Notes: generated by a model from the letters alone, not told the origin. Positions 37,201-45,807 are shown, counted from the stretch's first letter. The stretch: 64,000 bases of DNA from Sphingobacteriaceae bacterium (GCA_947463785.1 CANHRG010000001.1:248001-312000), one strand, 5' to 3'. A program made the numbers and translations.

Positions 37201-37241
37201 ATTCCTGCCAGGAGTAAGCAGAGAAGTAAGATTTTTTTCAT
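34221..37241 (-). CDS. Exported tandem amidohydrolase-family protein, second half catalytic
   Basis: 1006 residues with a signal peptide (ending GIRGMAQ). The N-terminal half (about 30-430) is an amidohydrolase domain in which HxH is lost (YIYPSLVDAFSSYG). A beta-rich insert follows (about 430-560). The C-terminal half (about 570-960) is complete: DEHSHIA near 628, histidines in ITCHSYV (about 782) and NTFTHILEG (about 808), and Asp in TGFNSDDAEM (about 866). This suggests one active metal-dependent hydrolase, such as an imidazolonepropionase- or dipeptidase-like enzyme, plus a degenerate copy. Substrate unknown. Confidence 0.83.
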   Translation of the reverse strand: MKKILLLCLLLAGIRGMAQETFPVNGSWDKRPGLYAFTNATIVVNADQTISNGTLLVKDRVIEAVGQGIAIPKGYITVDLKGKYIYPSLVDAFSSYGIAAATAGGGANRQQLQARQVFTTTKPGAYYWNEAIRPETSAKNVFAVDAKRAEDYKKNGFGTVQSISRDGIARGTSLVVTLADENEHEVILKDQAAAHYSFNKGSSNNNYPSSLMGSIALLRQAYYDANWYKNQKSEYNISLDLFNQTQGLPQIFEVSDALSVLRADKIGDEFGKQYIFKTDGKEYQRIDAVKATGGSLIVPLTFPKAFDVEDPNDARNVSLTQLKDWELAPGNPAALEKAGIRFAITATGLEASRDFWTNLRTAIERGLSEKQALKSLTTIPAEMLGVSNQVGSLAAGKLANFIISSDNLFKKDNVIYENWVEGRQYVVAKMNVNDLRGTYTMKVDGLGDFNLKIGGSAGAYDANLEHLPDSVKAKANFSRNGDLMSLTFDYKGKTPGTNRLSGYIANVSPTTFKGEIIQPDGTAGQWTATFKEAFKEPEARKEAAKPAQNFGAVTYPFLAFGYTEAPKAESVLFKNATVWTNEKEGRLENTDVWIENGKIKAVGKNLTAPTAKVIDATGKHLSPGIIDEHSHIAASGGINEGAQSVTSEVRIADIVNSEDINIYRQLAGGVTTSHILHGSANSIGGQTQVIKLRWGKTPEEMKFEGSDGFIKFALGENVKQSNFPIPGNTRFPQSRMGVEQVFVDAFTRAKEYQAARSVKGNNVRRDLELDALVEIMNNKRFITCHSYVQSEINMLMHVADSMGFKINTFTHILEGYKVADGMAKRGIAGSTFSDWWSYKNEVSEAIPYNGKLMHQVGVLTGFNSDDAEMARRLNQEAAKAITYGGMSEEDALKLVTLNPAKMLHIDNRVGSIKAGKDADLVLWSANPLSIYAKAEKTFVDGIAYWDLEQDAAKQKALKAEEGRLIQKMIETKTGGSATQRPMMQRQRLYECETLEEDQFVTANRYQ

Positions 37242-37364
37242 TTGATTTTTTGTGTTTTAGCATTCTAATATAATGGTTAAACATTTATGTGTCTGCATGA
37301 AGCGGTAACTTTATCGTTACGACGGTGCAAAGTTTAGGGCCATTAGCTCACCCGATTCTCGGTT

Positions 37365-37372
37365 TAATTTTG
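37365..37372 (+). promoter_or_regulatory. Probable -7 element of the 37403 membrane-protein gene
   Basis: TAATTTTG matches TAnnTTTG, 30 nt before the start codon. Confidence 0.4.
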
Positions 37373-37402
37373 TTTATTTGAACTGATCAAAAAGAAAAAC
37401 TT

Positions 37403-37849
37403 ATGTATTCGTTCTTATTAAAATTTCATTCAGGTTTCAGATACCTGGTTTTGCTGCTATTGGTATTAACCATTGTTCAGGCTTTGGCAGGATGGTTTGG
37501 CAAAAAATCGTATACAGAAACTAACCGTAAATTGAATTTATTCGGTTTGATTTTTGCCCATATTCAATTATTGGTCGGATTGATTCTTTATTTCTATAGC
37601 CCATTTGTAAAATTGACTGAGATGGCTGCTACTATGAAAGATGCCAGCTTACGGTATTGGACTGTGGAGCATTTGGGTATGATGATTTTTGGTGTAGTAT
37701 TGATTACCGTTGGTCATTCTAAATCTAAAAAAGCTACAGATGCTGTTCAGAAGCACCGAACCGTAGCTATTTTTTATGGCTTAGCCTTGTTGGTTATCTT
37801 GGTTGCCATTGTACAAAGTGGTCGTCCAATTTTAGGTTCGGCTTCTTAA
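37403..37849 (+). CDS. Four-helix membrane protein, cytochrome-b-like, function unknown
   Basis: 148 residues with four hydrophobic helices (about 12-32, 45-65, 88-107, 121-141). Histidines at helix edges (LKFHSGFRYLVL, FAHIQLLVG, TVEHLGMMIFG, VGHSKSK) resemble haem-ligating positions, and Bacteroidota homologues are often called cytochrome B, but haem binding is unproven. It is a single-gene unit, divergent from the amidohydrolase pair, with a terminator directly after it. Confidence 0.7.
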   Translation: MYSFLLKFHSGFRYLVLLLLVLTIVQALAGWFGKKSYTETNRKLNLFGLIFAHIQLLVGLILYFYSPFVKLTEMAATMKDASLRYWTVEHLGMMIFGVVLITVGHSKSKKATDAVQKHRTVAIFYGLALLVILVAIVQSGRPILGSAS

Positions 37850-37869
37850 ATTTACTCTTAAATCATATC

Positions 37870-37896
37870 AAAAAGGGGCTTAATGCCCCTTTTTTG
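37870..37896 (+). terminator. Terminator between the membrane-protein gene and hflX
   Basis: AAAAGGGGC and GCCCCTTTT arms around a 5-nt loop with a T-run. The hflX -7 box begins 4 nt after it. Confidence 0.9.
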
Positions 37897-37899
37897 TTG

Positions 37900-37907
37900 T
37901 ACCTTTG
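37900..37907 (+). promoter_or_regulatory. -7 element of hflX, giving a near-leaderless mRNA
   Basis: TACCTTTG fully matches TAnnTTTG. The hflX ATG is only 9 nt after the box, so the mRNA should start within a few bases of the start codon. Confidence 0.65.
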
Positions 37908-37916
37908 CACTTCTAA

Positions 37917-39104
37917 ATGGCAAGGCAAAAATTCTACGATACCGGTATTAAACCAGAGCGGGCAGTTTTGGTGGGGGTAGTTACGCCCGGCCAAACCGAA
38001 ATGCAAACTCGTGAATACCTAGAGGAACTCCAGTTTTTGGTGGAAACTGCCGGTGGTGAAACGGTGAAAACCTTTACCCAGCGTATGCAGCGGCCAGACA
38101 GGGCAACTTTTGTAGGTATCGGTAAACTGGAAGATATTAAGGCGTACGTAAAGGCTGAAGAAATTGATATTGTGGTTTTTGATGACGAATTGTCTCCCTC
38201 ACAGCTTCGCAACGTTGAAAATGAATTGCAGGTTAAAATCTTGGATCGAAGTAATTTAATCCTCGATATTTTTGCCAAACGTGCCCAAACCTCGCAGGCT
38301 AAAACCCAGGTAGAGCTGGCTCAGTTGCAATATATGCTACCGCGATTAACTCGTATGTGGACTCACTTGGAACGACAAAAAGGGGGTATCGGGATGCGTG
38401 GTCCGGGGGAAACTCAAATTGAGACCGACCGTCGTATCATCTTGCAAAAGATTTCGCTGTTAAAAGAACGCCTCAAAGAGATCGATAAACAAAACGAAAC
38501 CCAGCGTAAAAATCGTCATCAATTGGTGCGTGTAGCCTTGGTGGGCTATACCAACGTGGGTAAATCAACTATCATGAACATGATCTCCAAATCGGAGGTG
38601 TTTGCAGAGAACAAACTGTTTGCTACGCTTGATACCACTGTCCGAAAGGTGGTAATTGAAAATCTGCCCTTTTTGTTATCCGATACTGTTGGGTTTATCC
38701 GCAAACTGCCACACCACTTGGTAGAGTGTTTCAAGTCAACCTTGGATGAAGTTCGCGAAGCCGATATTCTAATACATGTAGTAGATATTTCGCATCCTAA
38801 TTTTGAAGATCACATGGATACCGTGAACGAAACCCTAAAAGATTTGGGAGCTATTGATAAAGAAATTATTACCGTTTTCAATAAAATAGATGCCTATAGA
38901 CCGCTTAGCCGAGATGAGCAAGAAGAAGTGGAACCGCTTACTTTAAGCGATTTTGAAAACAGCTGGATGGCTAAAAATAGTTCACCCGCTATTTTCATTT
39001 CCGCCTTAAAGAAAGAAAACCTCGAGTCCTTTCGCTCACTCTTGTATGAAAAAGTAAAAGCGATCCATACCCATCGTTATCCTTACGATAAACTTTTGTA
39101 TTGA
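37917..39104 (+). CDS. hflX: GTPase HflX
   Basis: Ribosome-associated GTPase that splits stalled or stress-inactivated ribosomes. 395 residues: N-terminal HflX domain (RAVLVGVVTPGQ, TFVGIGKLEDIKAYV, LDRSNLILDIFAKRAQT), linker RGPGETQIETDRR, then the G domain with GYTNVGKST (about 213-221), DTVGFIRKLPHHLVECFKST and NKID. All are diagnostic. The mRNA seems to be nearly leaderless. It is a separate unit from rbfA, 58 nt downstream. Confidence 0.95.
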   Translation: MARQKFYDTGIKPERAVLVGVVTPGQTEMQTREYLEELQFLVETAGGETVKTFTQRMQRPDRATFVGIGKLEDIKAYVKAEEIDIVVFDDELSPSQLRNVENELQVKILDRSNLILDIFAKRAQTSQAKTQVELAQLQYMLPRLTRMWTHLERQKGGIGMRGPGETQIETDRRIILQKISLLKERLKEIDKQNETQRKNRHQLVRVALVGYTNVGKSTIMNMISKSEVFAENKLFATLDTTVRKVVIENLPFLLSDTVGFIRKLPHHLVECFKSTLDEVREADILIHVVDISHPNFEDHMDTVNETLKDLGAIDKEIITVFNKIDAYRPLSRDEQEEVEPLTLSDFENSWMAKNSSPAIFISALKKENLESFRSLLYEKVKAIHTHRYPYDKLLY

Positions 39105-39162
39105 TATTTTTCAGAATTTATTTGATTAACTTAGAAAGGCCCCTCCACTAATACCCGAACAA

Positions 39163-39537
39163 ATGGAAAGCAAACGTCAACAAAAATTTGCCGGAGTTAT
39201 ACAAGAAGATCTGGCACAAATATTTCAACGTGAAGGCATGAATTTTTTGCCCAACACCTTAGTTACGATCACAAAAGTTCGGGTTACCCCCGATTTGGCT
39301 ATTGCCCGAGTATTTCTCAGCTTTTTCAATAATGAAAACAATCAATTGGCGTTGAATACTATCAAAGCGCATGCTGCTGAGATCCGTTACAAATTAGGTG
39401 CCCGAATAAAAAATCAAGTACGCATTGTGCCTCAACTGGAATTTTTTGTGGATGATACCAATGCCTATGTAGAAAAAATGGATCGGTTGTTTGAGCAAAT
39501 CAGCAAGGAGCCTCGTCAAAATGAAGAGACTGAATAA
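39163..39537 (+). CDS. rbfA: Ribosome-binding factor A
   Basis: Assists late maturation of the 16S rRNA 5' end on the small subunit. 124 residues with KH-like fold features: ESKRQQKFAGVIQEDLAQIF, VTITKVRVTPDLAIARVFLSFF, and IRYKLGARIKNQVRIVPQLEFFVDDT. Length is normal. The downstream trhA-like gene starts inside its last codons (17-nt overlap), implying translational coupling. Confidence 0.94.
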   Translation: MESKRQQKFAGVIQEDLAQIFQREGMNFLPNTLVTITKVRVTPDLAIARVFLSFFNNENNQLALNTIKAHAAEIRYKLGARIKNQVRIVPQLEFFVDDTNAYVEKMDRLFEQISKEPRQNEETE

Positions 39538-40174
39538 ACACCTTCGCGAACCAGCGAATTTCTACACACATGTGGTGCCTGCCATTTGGGCTATACCCGG
39601 TGCATTACTACTATTTTATCAATCTACAAGCACTGCACAACGCTTTGCAGCAGTAGTTTATGGCATTTGCACGGTAGTTTTATTCGGTATTAGTGCAACT
39701 TACCACGGGTATCCCAAATCGGAAAAACAAGTTCGTTTTTGGCAAAAATTTGATCATTGTTGCATTTACCTCATGATTGCCGGCTCTTATACGCCAACCA
39801 CACTTCTGGTTTTTGAAGGTTGGATTCGCTGGACGTTATTTTCAGTGGTTTGGCTGATTGCGCTCACAGGTTGTACCATCAAAATTTTCAATCGCCTTCA
39901 ACACCGTGGACTCTCGTTGTTTATCTACATCTCTATGGGTCTTTTGATAGTGCCATTACTGAGTAAAATGGCCGAAAAATTACCTTTTGATGCCATTATG
40001 TGGTTATTGGTAGGCGGTGTATTTTATATTGGAGGTACCTTCTTTTACTATCAGGATAAAGCCTACAATCGTTTTGTACACAGCCACGAGGTTTGGCATG
40101 TGTTTGTAGTGGCAGGCGCATTAAGTCATTACGTTTACAATTACGCTTATCTGTTTACTCCACACTTAGCTTAA
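39521..40174 (+). CDS. PAQR/hemolysin III family membrane protein (TrhA-like)
   Basis: 217 residues with seven hydrophobic helices. Family hallmarks are EPANFYTHVVPA at the start, SATYHGYP, KFDHCCIYLMIAGSYTP and, near the end, HSHEVWHVFVVAGALSHY; the His/Asp residues are predicted zinc ligands as in PAQR proteins. E. coli TrhA keeps membrane fluidity in balance; a true haemolytic role is doubtful. The start at 39521 is chosen because the motif begins there; an earlier ATG at 39491 lies deep inside rbfA. It overlaps the converging SNF2 gene by 9 nt. Confidence 0.87.
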   Translation: MKRLNKHLREPANFYTHVVPAIWAIPGALLLFYQSTSTAQRFAAVVYGICTVVLFGISATYHGYPKSEKQVRFWQKFDHCCIYLMIAGSYTPTTLLVFEGWIRWTLFSVVWLIALTGCTIKIFNRLQHRGLSLFIYISMGLLIVPLLSKMAEKLPFDAIMWLLVGGVFYIGGTFFYYQDKAYNRFVHSHEVWHVFVVAGALSHYVYNYAYLFTPHLA

Positions 40175-43051
40175 AATTTCTCGAATATCATCGGCACTTA
40201 AGATTTTGCTAAAATCGTCCTCGGTGGTGATGAGTGCTGCGGCTACTTGTTTTTTGCGGTTTTGCAAGGCTAAAATCTTTTCTTCTACCGTTTCTTTACT
40301 AATGAATTTATAGATGAACACATTTTTGGTTTGGCCAATGCGGTGCGTACGGTCTATGGCTTGTTGCTCTACAGCTGGGTTCCACCAAGGATCAAGCATA
40401 AACACGTAATCGGCTTCGGTTAGATTTAAACCAACGCCCCCAGCCTTCAAAGAGATGAGAAAGAGCTGAATCTCTTTTTCTTGCTGAAAACGTTCAACAA
40501 TTTCTCCGCGATTTTGGGTTTGGCCATCCAAATACGCATAGGCAATTTTCTCCCGGTCAAAATGTTTGCGGTAAATATCCAGCTGACGAACAAATTGGGA
40601 GAAGATCAACACCTTGTGTCCGTTAGCCAAAATATGATCCAAGGTATGAATCACGTTTTCAAATTTGCCCGATTCTCCTTCAAATTGCTCATCAATTAGG
40701 GCCGGGTGATTGGCAACCTGCCGTAACTTGGTAAGTCCTTGCAATACTTGCACTTGCTTTTTGGAAAAAGTGCCATCCTCTAAACTCTGTAACAATTCAT
40801 TCCGGTATTCCGATTTAATTTGCTCGTAGCGTTCGGCCTGCTCTGCACTCATCTGACAATAAAACACATGTTCGGTTTTAGGTGGCAACTCTGTTGCTAC
40901 TTGCATTTTGTTTCTGCGGAGCACAAAGGGCTTTATGAGCGCCTGGAGTTTTTGCGCCTTTTCTTCATCCTTTTTCTTTTCAATCGGATACACAAACTCT
41001 TCTTGGAAATACTGCTGTGAACCGAGCAAGCCCGGATTAATAAACGACATCTGCGTCCATAAATCATTGACCGAATTTTCTACCGGAGTGCCACTCAAAA
41101 TGAGGCGGTATTTGGATTTAAATTGTTTAATGGCTTTAAAAGCCTTGGATGCTGCATTTTTGATATTCTGACTTTCGTCGAGGATGATGTACTGAAAAAA
41201 AAGTGAACTCAATACCTCTACATCCACCCGGCTGATGCCGTAGGTGGTAAGCACCAGGTCATACTTGGCAAAATGAGCAATATCCTTGTTTCTAAAAGGA
41301 CCGGTATAGACCAATAATTTTAAATCGGGGGCGAATTTTGCCGCCTCTCGTTCCCAATTGTAAATTAAGGAGGTGGGCATAATGATTAGCGAAGTTGCGC
41401 CACCAGCTGGATGCTCTTCTTTAACTTTTTCCAAAAGAGCTAGTGTTTGAACAGTTTTCCCCAAACCCATATCGTCGGCTAAACAGCCACCAAAATTATA
41501 CTCCCGTAAAAAGTTGAACCAATGGTAGCCTGCTTCCTGATACGGACGTAACTTACCTTTAAAACCTTTCGGTAATCCTACTTCTTCAATCCCGTTAAAA
41601 TCACTAAGCTTTTGGAGTTTTCGATCCATGCTAATGCTGGCTAACTCTGAGCTTGCGAAATCATTTACCAAACCCACGTGATGCTTTTTTAGTCGTAGTT
41701 CTTTATTTCCCTCACTAAAATGAAGCAGATTGGCATATTGGGAAAACCACCTTTCGGGAATAATAGCAATTTCGCCAGAAGGCAACACAAACTCCCGGAT
41801 TTTATTAAGGATATGATTTTTAAGTTGAATAAATGGAATTTCATAAGGCCCGAACCATACCGTTGCGTGGATATCGAACCAATCGTTGTTCTCGTTGATT
41901 GCCAAATCAATTCGGCTGCTACCGAAGACGAATCGTTTTTCTCCTTCAGACTGCTCTACTACAAATCCGTTTTCCACCAACCAATCGTGCTGATCATTCA
42001 GCCACTCCAACACATCATGTGGCCCAACCGTCTCCTGGCTTTTCGTCAATTCCAAATGAGTGAATAAACCTCCGGATGCACTAAGTCCCCGATCAATTAA
42101 ACCTTGCAGTTTTCTCTTTTCCCAATCCAGAGATCGTTTAATGCGATGGAAGACATACTGATCGGCTTGCTTTTCTAAGCGCACAGAAACCTTTTTGCCT
42201 TGATCGGCAGGAAAAACATAGTTGCCGTACTTGAAATACAGTTGCAATTGTGCCGATCCACTGCCCGAATGCAAAACCTTTAACACAGGCTGGGCTTCGT
42301 ACTTTTCGGTTCGAATTTCAAAACCTTCTGCATAAACCGAATGTTTTTCAATAAGCGGAGCAACAAATTTTTCGAAATAGGCTTTTTCGGAAGATCGGGG
42401 TATGGCAATGAAGCGTTTCTGTAAAAAGGGTTGTAGTTTTTTTCCCTCCAGATCATCTTCAAAAAAATACAAGGTGTCTTCCAGCAATAACCAGGCAGGT
42501 TGATTGCAAACTACCTGAGCATCTTTAAACATGAACTCAATACGTAAACCCTGATACTTGATGGTGGGAAAATAGCGGGTTTCGGTTTCATTTCGCCTGA
42601 AATGAAACAGTACACTTGCTGCTTCTTTAGCTATTTTAATCGGTTTTTCTACCGGCCAACCCTCTTTGCCCATCAAAAACAGAGGTTTGTCTCCAATTCG
42701 CCCCAAGGCCTCAATTAATTTTTTCTCAATCTTAGGCCGGATGACCTCAAAAAACTTTTCGTCAAAAATCTTGCTAAAAAACTCAACAGGACGAATGCTC
42801 TTTTTATGGTAACGTTTTATGACTTGTCCCTGCTCAACCTCCTCCAATAGCTTGATGAGCTGGTAGTCTGTTTCATCTAAAAAACGATCAAATTCTTTGG
42901 CTGTATTGCTGAAAAGCCGCTGATAGGTAAGCGAAAAACTCCCATTGGGATTTAACTGAACTATGTGCGGTTCAATTAAATAACCCAAGAAATCGTGTTT
43001 GCATAAAGCGTACACGAGTTTGCACGGTTTCTCACTTTGTATGCGAAGCAT
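40166..43051 (-). CDS. SNF2-family ATP-dependent helicase/translocase
   Basis: 961 residues. The N-terminal 450 residues are a bacterial SNF2-associated region without a recognised enzyme domain. The motor follows: DDMGLGKTVQTLALL near 520, TYGISRVD, DESQNIKNAASKAFKAI near 623, SGTPVENSVNDLWTQMSF, and helicase C-terminal motifs with ISLKAGGVGLNL, DPWWNPAVEQQAIDRTHRIGQ. Such proteins move on duplex DNA and help transcription or repair; the target is unknown. No SWIM zinc-finger is evident. A palindrome lies just upstream (43095-43118). Confidence 0.92.
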   Translation of the reverse strand: MLRIQSEKPCKLVYALCKHDFLGYLIEPHIVQLNPNGSFSLTYQRLFSNTAKEFDRFLDETDYQLIKLLEEVEQGQVIKRYHKKSIRPVEFFSKIFDEKFFEVIRPKIEKKLIEALGRIGDKPLFLMGKEGWPVEKPIKIAKEAASVLFHFRRNETETRYFPTIKYQGLRIEFMFKDAQVVCNQPAWLLLEDTLYFFEDDLEGKKLQPFLQKRFIAIPRSSEKAYFEKFVAPLIEKHSVYAEGFEIRTEKYEAQPVLKVLHSGSGSAQLQLYFKYGNYVFPADQGKKVSVRLEKQADQYVFHRIKRSLDWEKRKLQGLIDRGLSASGGLFTHLELTKSQETVGPHDVLEWLNDQHDWLVENGFVVEQSEGEKRFVFGSSRIDLAINENNDWFDIHATVWFGPYEIPFIQLKNHILNKIREFVLPSGEIAIIPERWFSQYANLLHFSEGNKELRLKKHHVGLVNDFASSELASISMDRKLQKLSDFNGIEEVGLPKGFKGKLRPYQEAGYHWFNFLREYNFGGCLADDMGLGKTVQTLALLEKVKEEHPAGGATSLIIMPTSLIYNWEREAAKFAPDLKLLVYTGPFRNKDIAHFAKYDLVLTTYGISRVDVEVLSSLFFQYIILDESQNIKNAASKAFKAIKQFKSKYRLILSGTPVENSVNDLWTQMSFINPGLLGSQQYFQEEFVYPIEKKKDEEKAQKLQALIKPFVLRRNKMQVATELPPKTEHVFYCQMSAEQAERYEQIKSEYRNELLQSLEDGTFSKKQVQVLQGLTKLRQVANHPALIDEQFEGESGKFENVIHTLDHILANGHKVLIFSQFVRQLDIYRKHFDREKIAYAYLDGQTQNRGEIVERFQQEKEIQLFLISLKAGGVGLNLTEADYVFMLDPWWNPAVEQQAIDRTHRIGQTKNVFIYKFISKETVEEKILALQNRKKQVAAALITTEDDFSKILSADDIREILS

Positions 43052-43094
43052 TTTGGGGCAAAATTTTCAGAAGGTAGCGTAGAAAAAACTTTAA

Positions 43095-43118
43095 ATATAT
43101 GGCCATTTGGCCAGATAT
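43095..43118. promoter_or_regulatory. 24-nt palindrome between dapF and the SNF2 gene
   Basis: ATAT, one base, TGGCCA, two bases, TGGCCA, one base, ATAT. It lies about 44 nt upstream of the SNF2 start. No T-run follows, so an operator is more likely than a terminator. Confidence 0.4.
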
Positions 43119-43149
43119 CCAATTTTGAACAGGCTTATTTGAAAGATTT

Positions 43150-43935
43150 TTAGGCCTGGATGTCGCCTTCAAAGACGAACTCGGCAGGGCCTTCTAAAAA
43201 GATGTCGGTAAATCGTTCCCCATCATAATGGAACTTCACTTGCAAATCGCCCCCACGAGCATGTATAGTTGTAAGAATATTCCCCGTTTGTTGCTTGTGT
43301 TTTGCCATGGCCAACGCTACCGCCGTAACTCCGGTGCCACAGGCCAGCGTCTCATTTTCTACACCGCGTTCGTAGGTTCTAACCGCATAAGCCTCATTTC
43401 GGGCTTCGATAAAATTCACATTAATGCCCTTTTCCCGATAGGTCGAATTGTTTCGGATGGCTTTACCTTTTTCAAACACATCCAGCTTATCGAGGTCATT
43501 ACTTAGTTCAATGTAGTGAGGAGATCCGGTATTCAGCACCCAGGCTTCTCCGTCTTTTTCCACTTGGTCTACATCTATCATTTGCAGACTCACCCAATTA
43601 CCCTCGGCACTAATGCTAGCGTAATGCGGTCCGTCTACGGCTAAAAAGTTAGCCTCACTCTCAATAATCCCTAATTTTTTTGCAAAGGCAACCATGCATC
43701 GGCCACCGTTTCCACACATGCTGCTGGGCAGCCCATCGGCATTGTAATACACCATTTCAAAATCAAAGTTCGGATGAGATTGGAGCAGCATCAATCCGTC
43801 GGCACCAATGCCAAACCTACGGTCGCAGACTTGCTGGATCCAGCTCGGATTCTGGTGATCAATGCGATTATCGCGGTTATCGAAAACCACGAAATCGTTA
43901 CCTGCACCCTGATATTTATAGAAATGGATTTTCAT
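43150..43935 (-). CDS. dapF: Diaminopimelate epimerase
   Basis: Converts LL- to meso-diaminopimelate, for lysine and peptidoglycan synthesis. 261 residues with both catalytic cysteines: Cys74 in SSMCGNGGRC and Cys199 in ETLACGTGVTA. The N-terminal FYKYQGAGNDFVVFDN is also diagnostic. It stands as its own unit, upstream of the SNF2 gene on the same strand with about 100 nt between. Confidence 0.96.
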   Translation of the reverse strand: MKIHFYKYQGAGNDFVVFDNRDNRIDHQNPSWIQQVCDRRFGIGADGLMLLQSHPNFDFEMVYYNADGLPSSMCGNGGRCMVAFAKKLGIIESEANFLAVDGPHYASISAEGNWVSLQMIDVDQVEKDGEAWVLNTGSPHYIELSNDLDKLDVFEKGKAIRNNSTYREKGINVNFIEARNEAYAVRTYERGVENETLACGTGVTAVALAMAKHKQQTGNILTTIHARGGDLQVKFHYDGERFTDIFLEGPAEFVFEGDIQA

Positions 43936-44084
43936 GAATCTACTACAAGATTACACAATTTGTACCAAAGCTTTTCAACGTGTTTTGCAAGCGAATCCTA
44001 TAAATACGTCACAATGATGTCGTTTTAACAATATTTAACAATTTTTACGGTTTTAGGAATTAGGAATTACCCTAGTTCTGGTAT

Positions 44085-44092
44085 TAAATTTG
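44085..44092 (+). promoter_or_regulatory. Probable -7 element of the HtrA gene
   Basis: TAAATTTG matches TAnnTTTG, 28 nt before the start codon. A GGAATTA direct repeat lies just upstream (44056-44069). Confidence 0.4.
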
Positions 44093-44120
44093 ACTAACAA
44101 AATCGATAAGGATTAGTATT

Positions 44121-45629
44121 ATGAAAACTATAGAGATGAAAAAATTTGGATTACTGTTTTTAACTGCGTGTTTGGGCGGGGCCTTTACACTTGGCGCCTA
44201 TAAATTGGCCGAAAATAAATTTGTTGGCGGTGCTTCACTAGAAGATAAACAGCAAGTGTATTTTGCCAATAATCCCTACGAGGTTACTTCTTCAACCGGC
44301 GATTTGGATTTTACTCAGGCTGCAGCAGCAGTTACACCGGCTGTAGTACACATTAAAACCACGTATTCGGGTTCTAATCAGCAGGGTATGGGTATTGATC
44401 CGTTCGAAGATATGTTTAGAGATTTCTTCGGCAACCGCCGTCGATCTTCCGGACCTGTCATGGCTTCAGGCTCAGGCGTTATATTGTCAGACGATGGTTA
44501 TATCGTAACCAATAACCACGTGGTTGAAAACGCCGATAAAATTGAGGTGGTGTTGAACGATAAACGTTCGTTTCAGGCCAAGGTAATTGGTCGGGATGCA
44601 AATACCGATTTGGCACTCATTAAGGTATCTGCAAAAGGTCTGCCTATTGTAAAAATGGGTAATTCAGACGATGTACGGGTAGGTGAATGGGTTTTGGCAG
44701 TGGGTAACCCGTTCAACTTGACTTCTACGGTTACCGCCGGAATTGTGAGTGCCAAAGGGCGTTCCATCGGTATTTTGGGAGACGGACAAGATCCATCTAT
44801 TTCTAAAAGTCGACCGATTGAGGCCTTTATTCAAACCGATGCCGCCATTAACCGCGGAAATAGTGGAGGTGCTTTGGTAAATACCAAAGGAGAATTGATT
44901 GGTATCAACGCCGCCATTGCTTCACAAACTGGAAATTACGAAGGTTATGGCTTTGCCATTCCGATTAACTTGGCTAAAAAGGTAATGGACGATTTCCAAA
45001 AGTTTGGAACCGTACAAAGAGGCTTTTTAGGCGTATCTATAGGTGAAATAACTGCTGAGCTAGCCGAAGAAAAGGGTCTGAAATCAACCCGAGGTGTGTA
45101 TGTTGCCTCTGTTGTTGATGGAGGTGCAGCTGCATCAGCCGGCTTAAAAGAAGGAGATGTGATTGTTAAAATCGAAGGTGTAGCTGTAAATGCTTCCTCC
45201 GAATTACAAGAGCAAATCGGTCGTCATCGTCCTGGAGATAAAATCACAATTGCCTATGTACGTGGTGGAGTTGAAAAAACAACCAGCGTGGTACTTAAAT
45301 CGGATGAAGGCCTAAAACTGGCAAGCAGTAGTAAGTCGACCGAAGAAGTGTACAATAAACTAGGTGCAAGTTTTGCGCCAGCTGGAGAGAGTACCAAGAA
45401 AAAATACGGTATCAACAACGGTTTGGTAGTTACCGAGGTGCGTCCGGGTGGTTTGTTCGAACAAATCGATCTACCCAAAGGTACCATCATCACCGGGATG
45501 AACGGTAGAGCCGTAGCTAAAGTAGACGATATCGATGCGGCGCTTTCCAACCGTAAGAACGACATGTTGCAGATCACGGGTATCAGTCCCGACGGATCCA
45601 GAATAAACTATACCTTTCAGGTGAGATAA
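44121..45629 (+). CDS. HtrA/Deg family periplasmic serine protease
   Basis: 502 residues. An N-terminal hydrophobic segment (about 8-27) is either signal or anchor. The trypsin-like domain has His133 (TNNHVVENADK), Asp163 (ANTDLALIK) and Ser248 (RGNSGGALVN). Two PDZ domains follow, about 300-390 (GFLGVSIGEIT, VYVASVVDGGAAASAGLKEGD) and 415-500. DegP/DegQ-like enzymes degrade misfolded envelope proteins. An alternative start is MKKFGLLF at residue 6. It ends in a strong terminator and stands alone. Confidence 0.94.
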   Translation: MKTIEMKKFGLLFLTACLGGAFTLGAYKLAENKFVGGASLEDKQQVYFANNPYEVTSSTGDLDFTQAAAAVTPAVVHIKTTYSGSNQQGMGIDPFEDMFRDFFGNRRRSSGPVMASGSGVILSDDGYIVTNNHVVENADKIEVVLNDKRSFQAKVIGRDANTDLALIKVSAKGLPIVKMGNSDDVRVGEWVLAVGNPFNLTSTVTAGIVSAKGRSIGILGDGQDPSISKSRPIEAFIQTDAAINRGNSGGALVNTKGELIGINAAIASQTGNYEGYGFAIPINLAKKVMDDFQKFGTVQRGFLGVSIGEITAELAEEKGLKSTRGVYVASVVDGGAAASAGLKEGDVIVKIEGVAVNASSELQEQIGRHRPGDKITIAYVRGGVEKTTSVVLKSDEGLKLASSSKSTEEVYNKLGASFAPAGESTKKKYGINNGLVVTEVRPGGLFEQIDLPKGTIITGMNGRAVAKVDDIDAALSNRKNDMLQITGISPDGSRINYTFQVR

Positions 45630-45647
45630 GCACTGGTTTAAACTAAC

Positions 45648-45675
45648 AAAAAGCCTCCAAACTGGGGGCTTTTTT
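45648..45675 (+). terminator. Terminator after the HtrA gene
   Basis: AAAAAGCCTCC and GGGGGCTTTTTT arms (one G-T pair) around a short loop and T-run. Confidence 0.88.
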
Positions 45676-45807
45676 GGTTTATAACGGTTTATCCTGTATT
45701 TTCTTTACCCTGTCTCTGGTTTAGTACCTTTCGTCAGAAAAAGCATCCTGATTATCTATTAGCTAAATAATTTTCCACTTAGGTTTTACTTTAAGGATGG
45801 TGGAATA

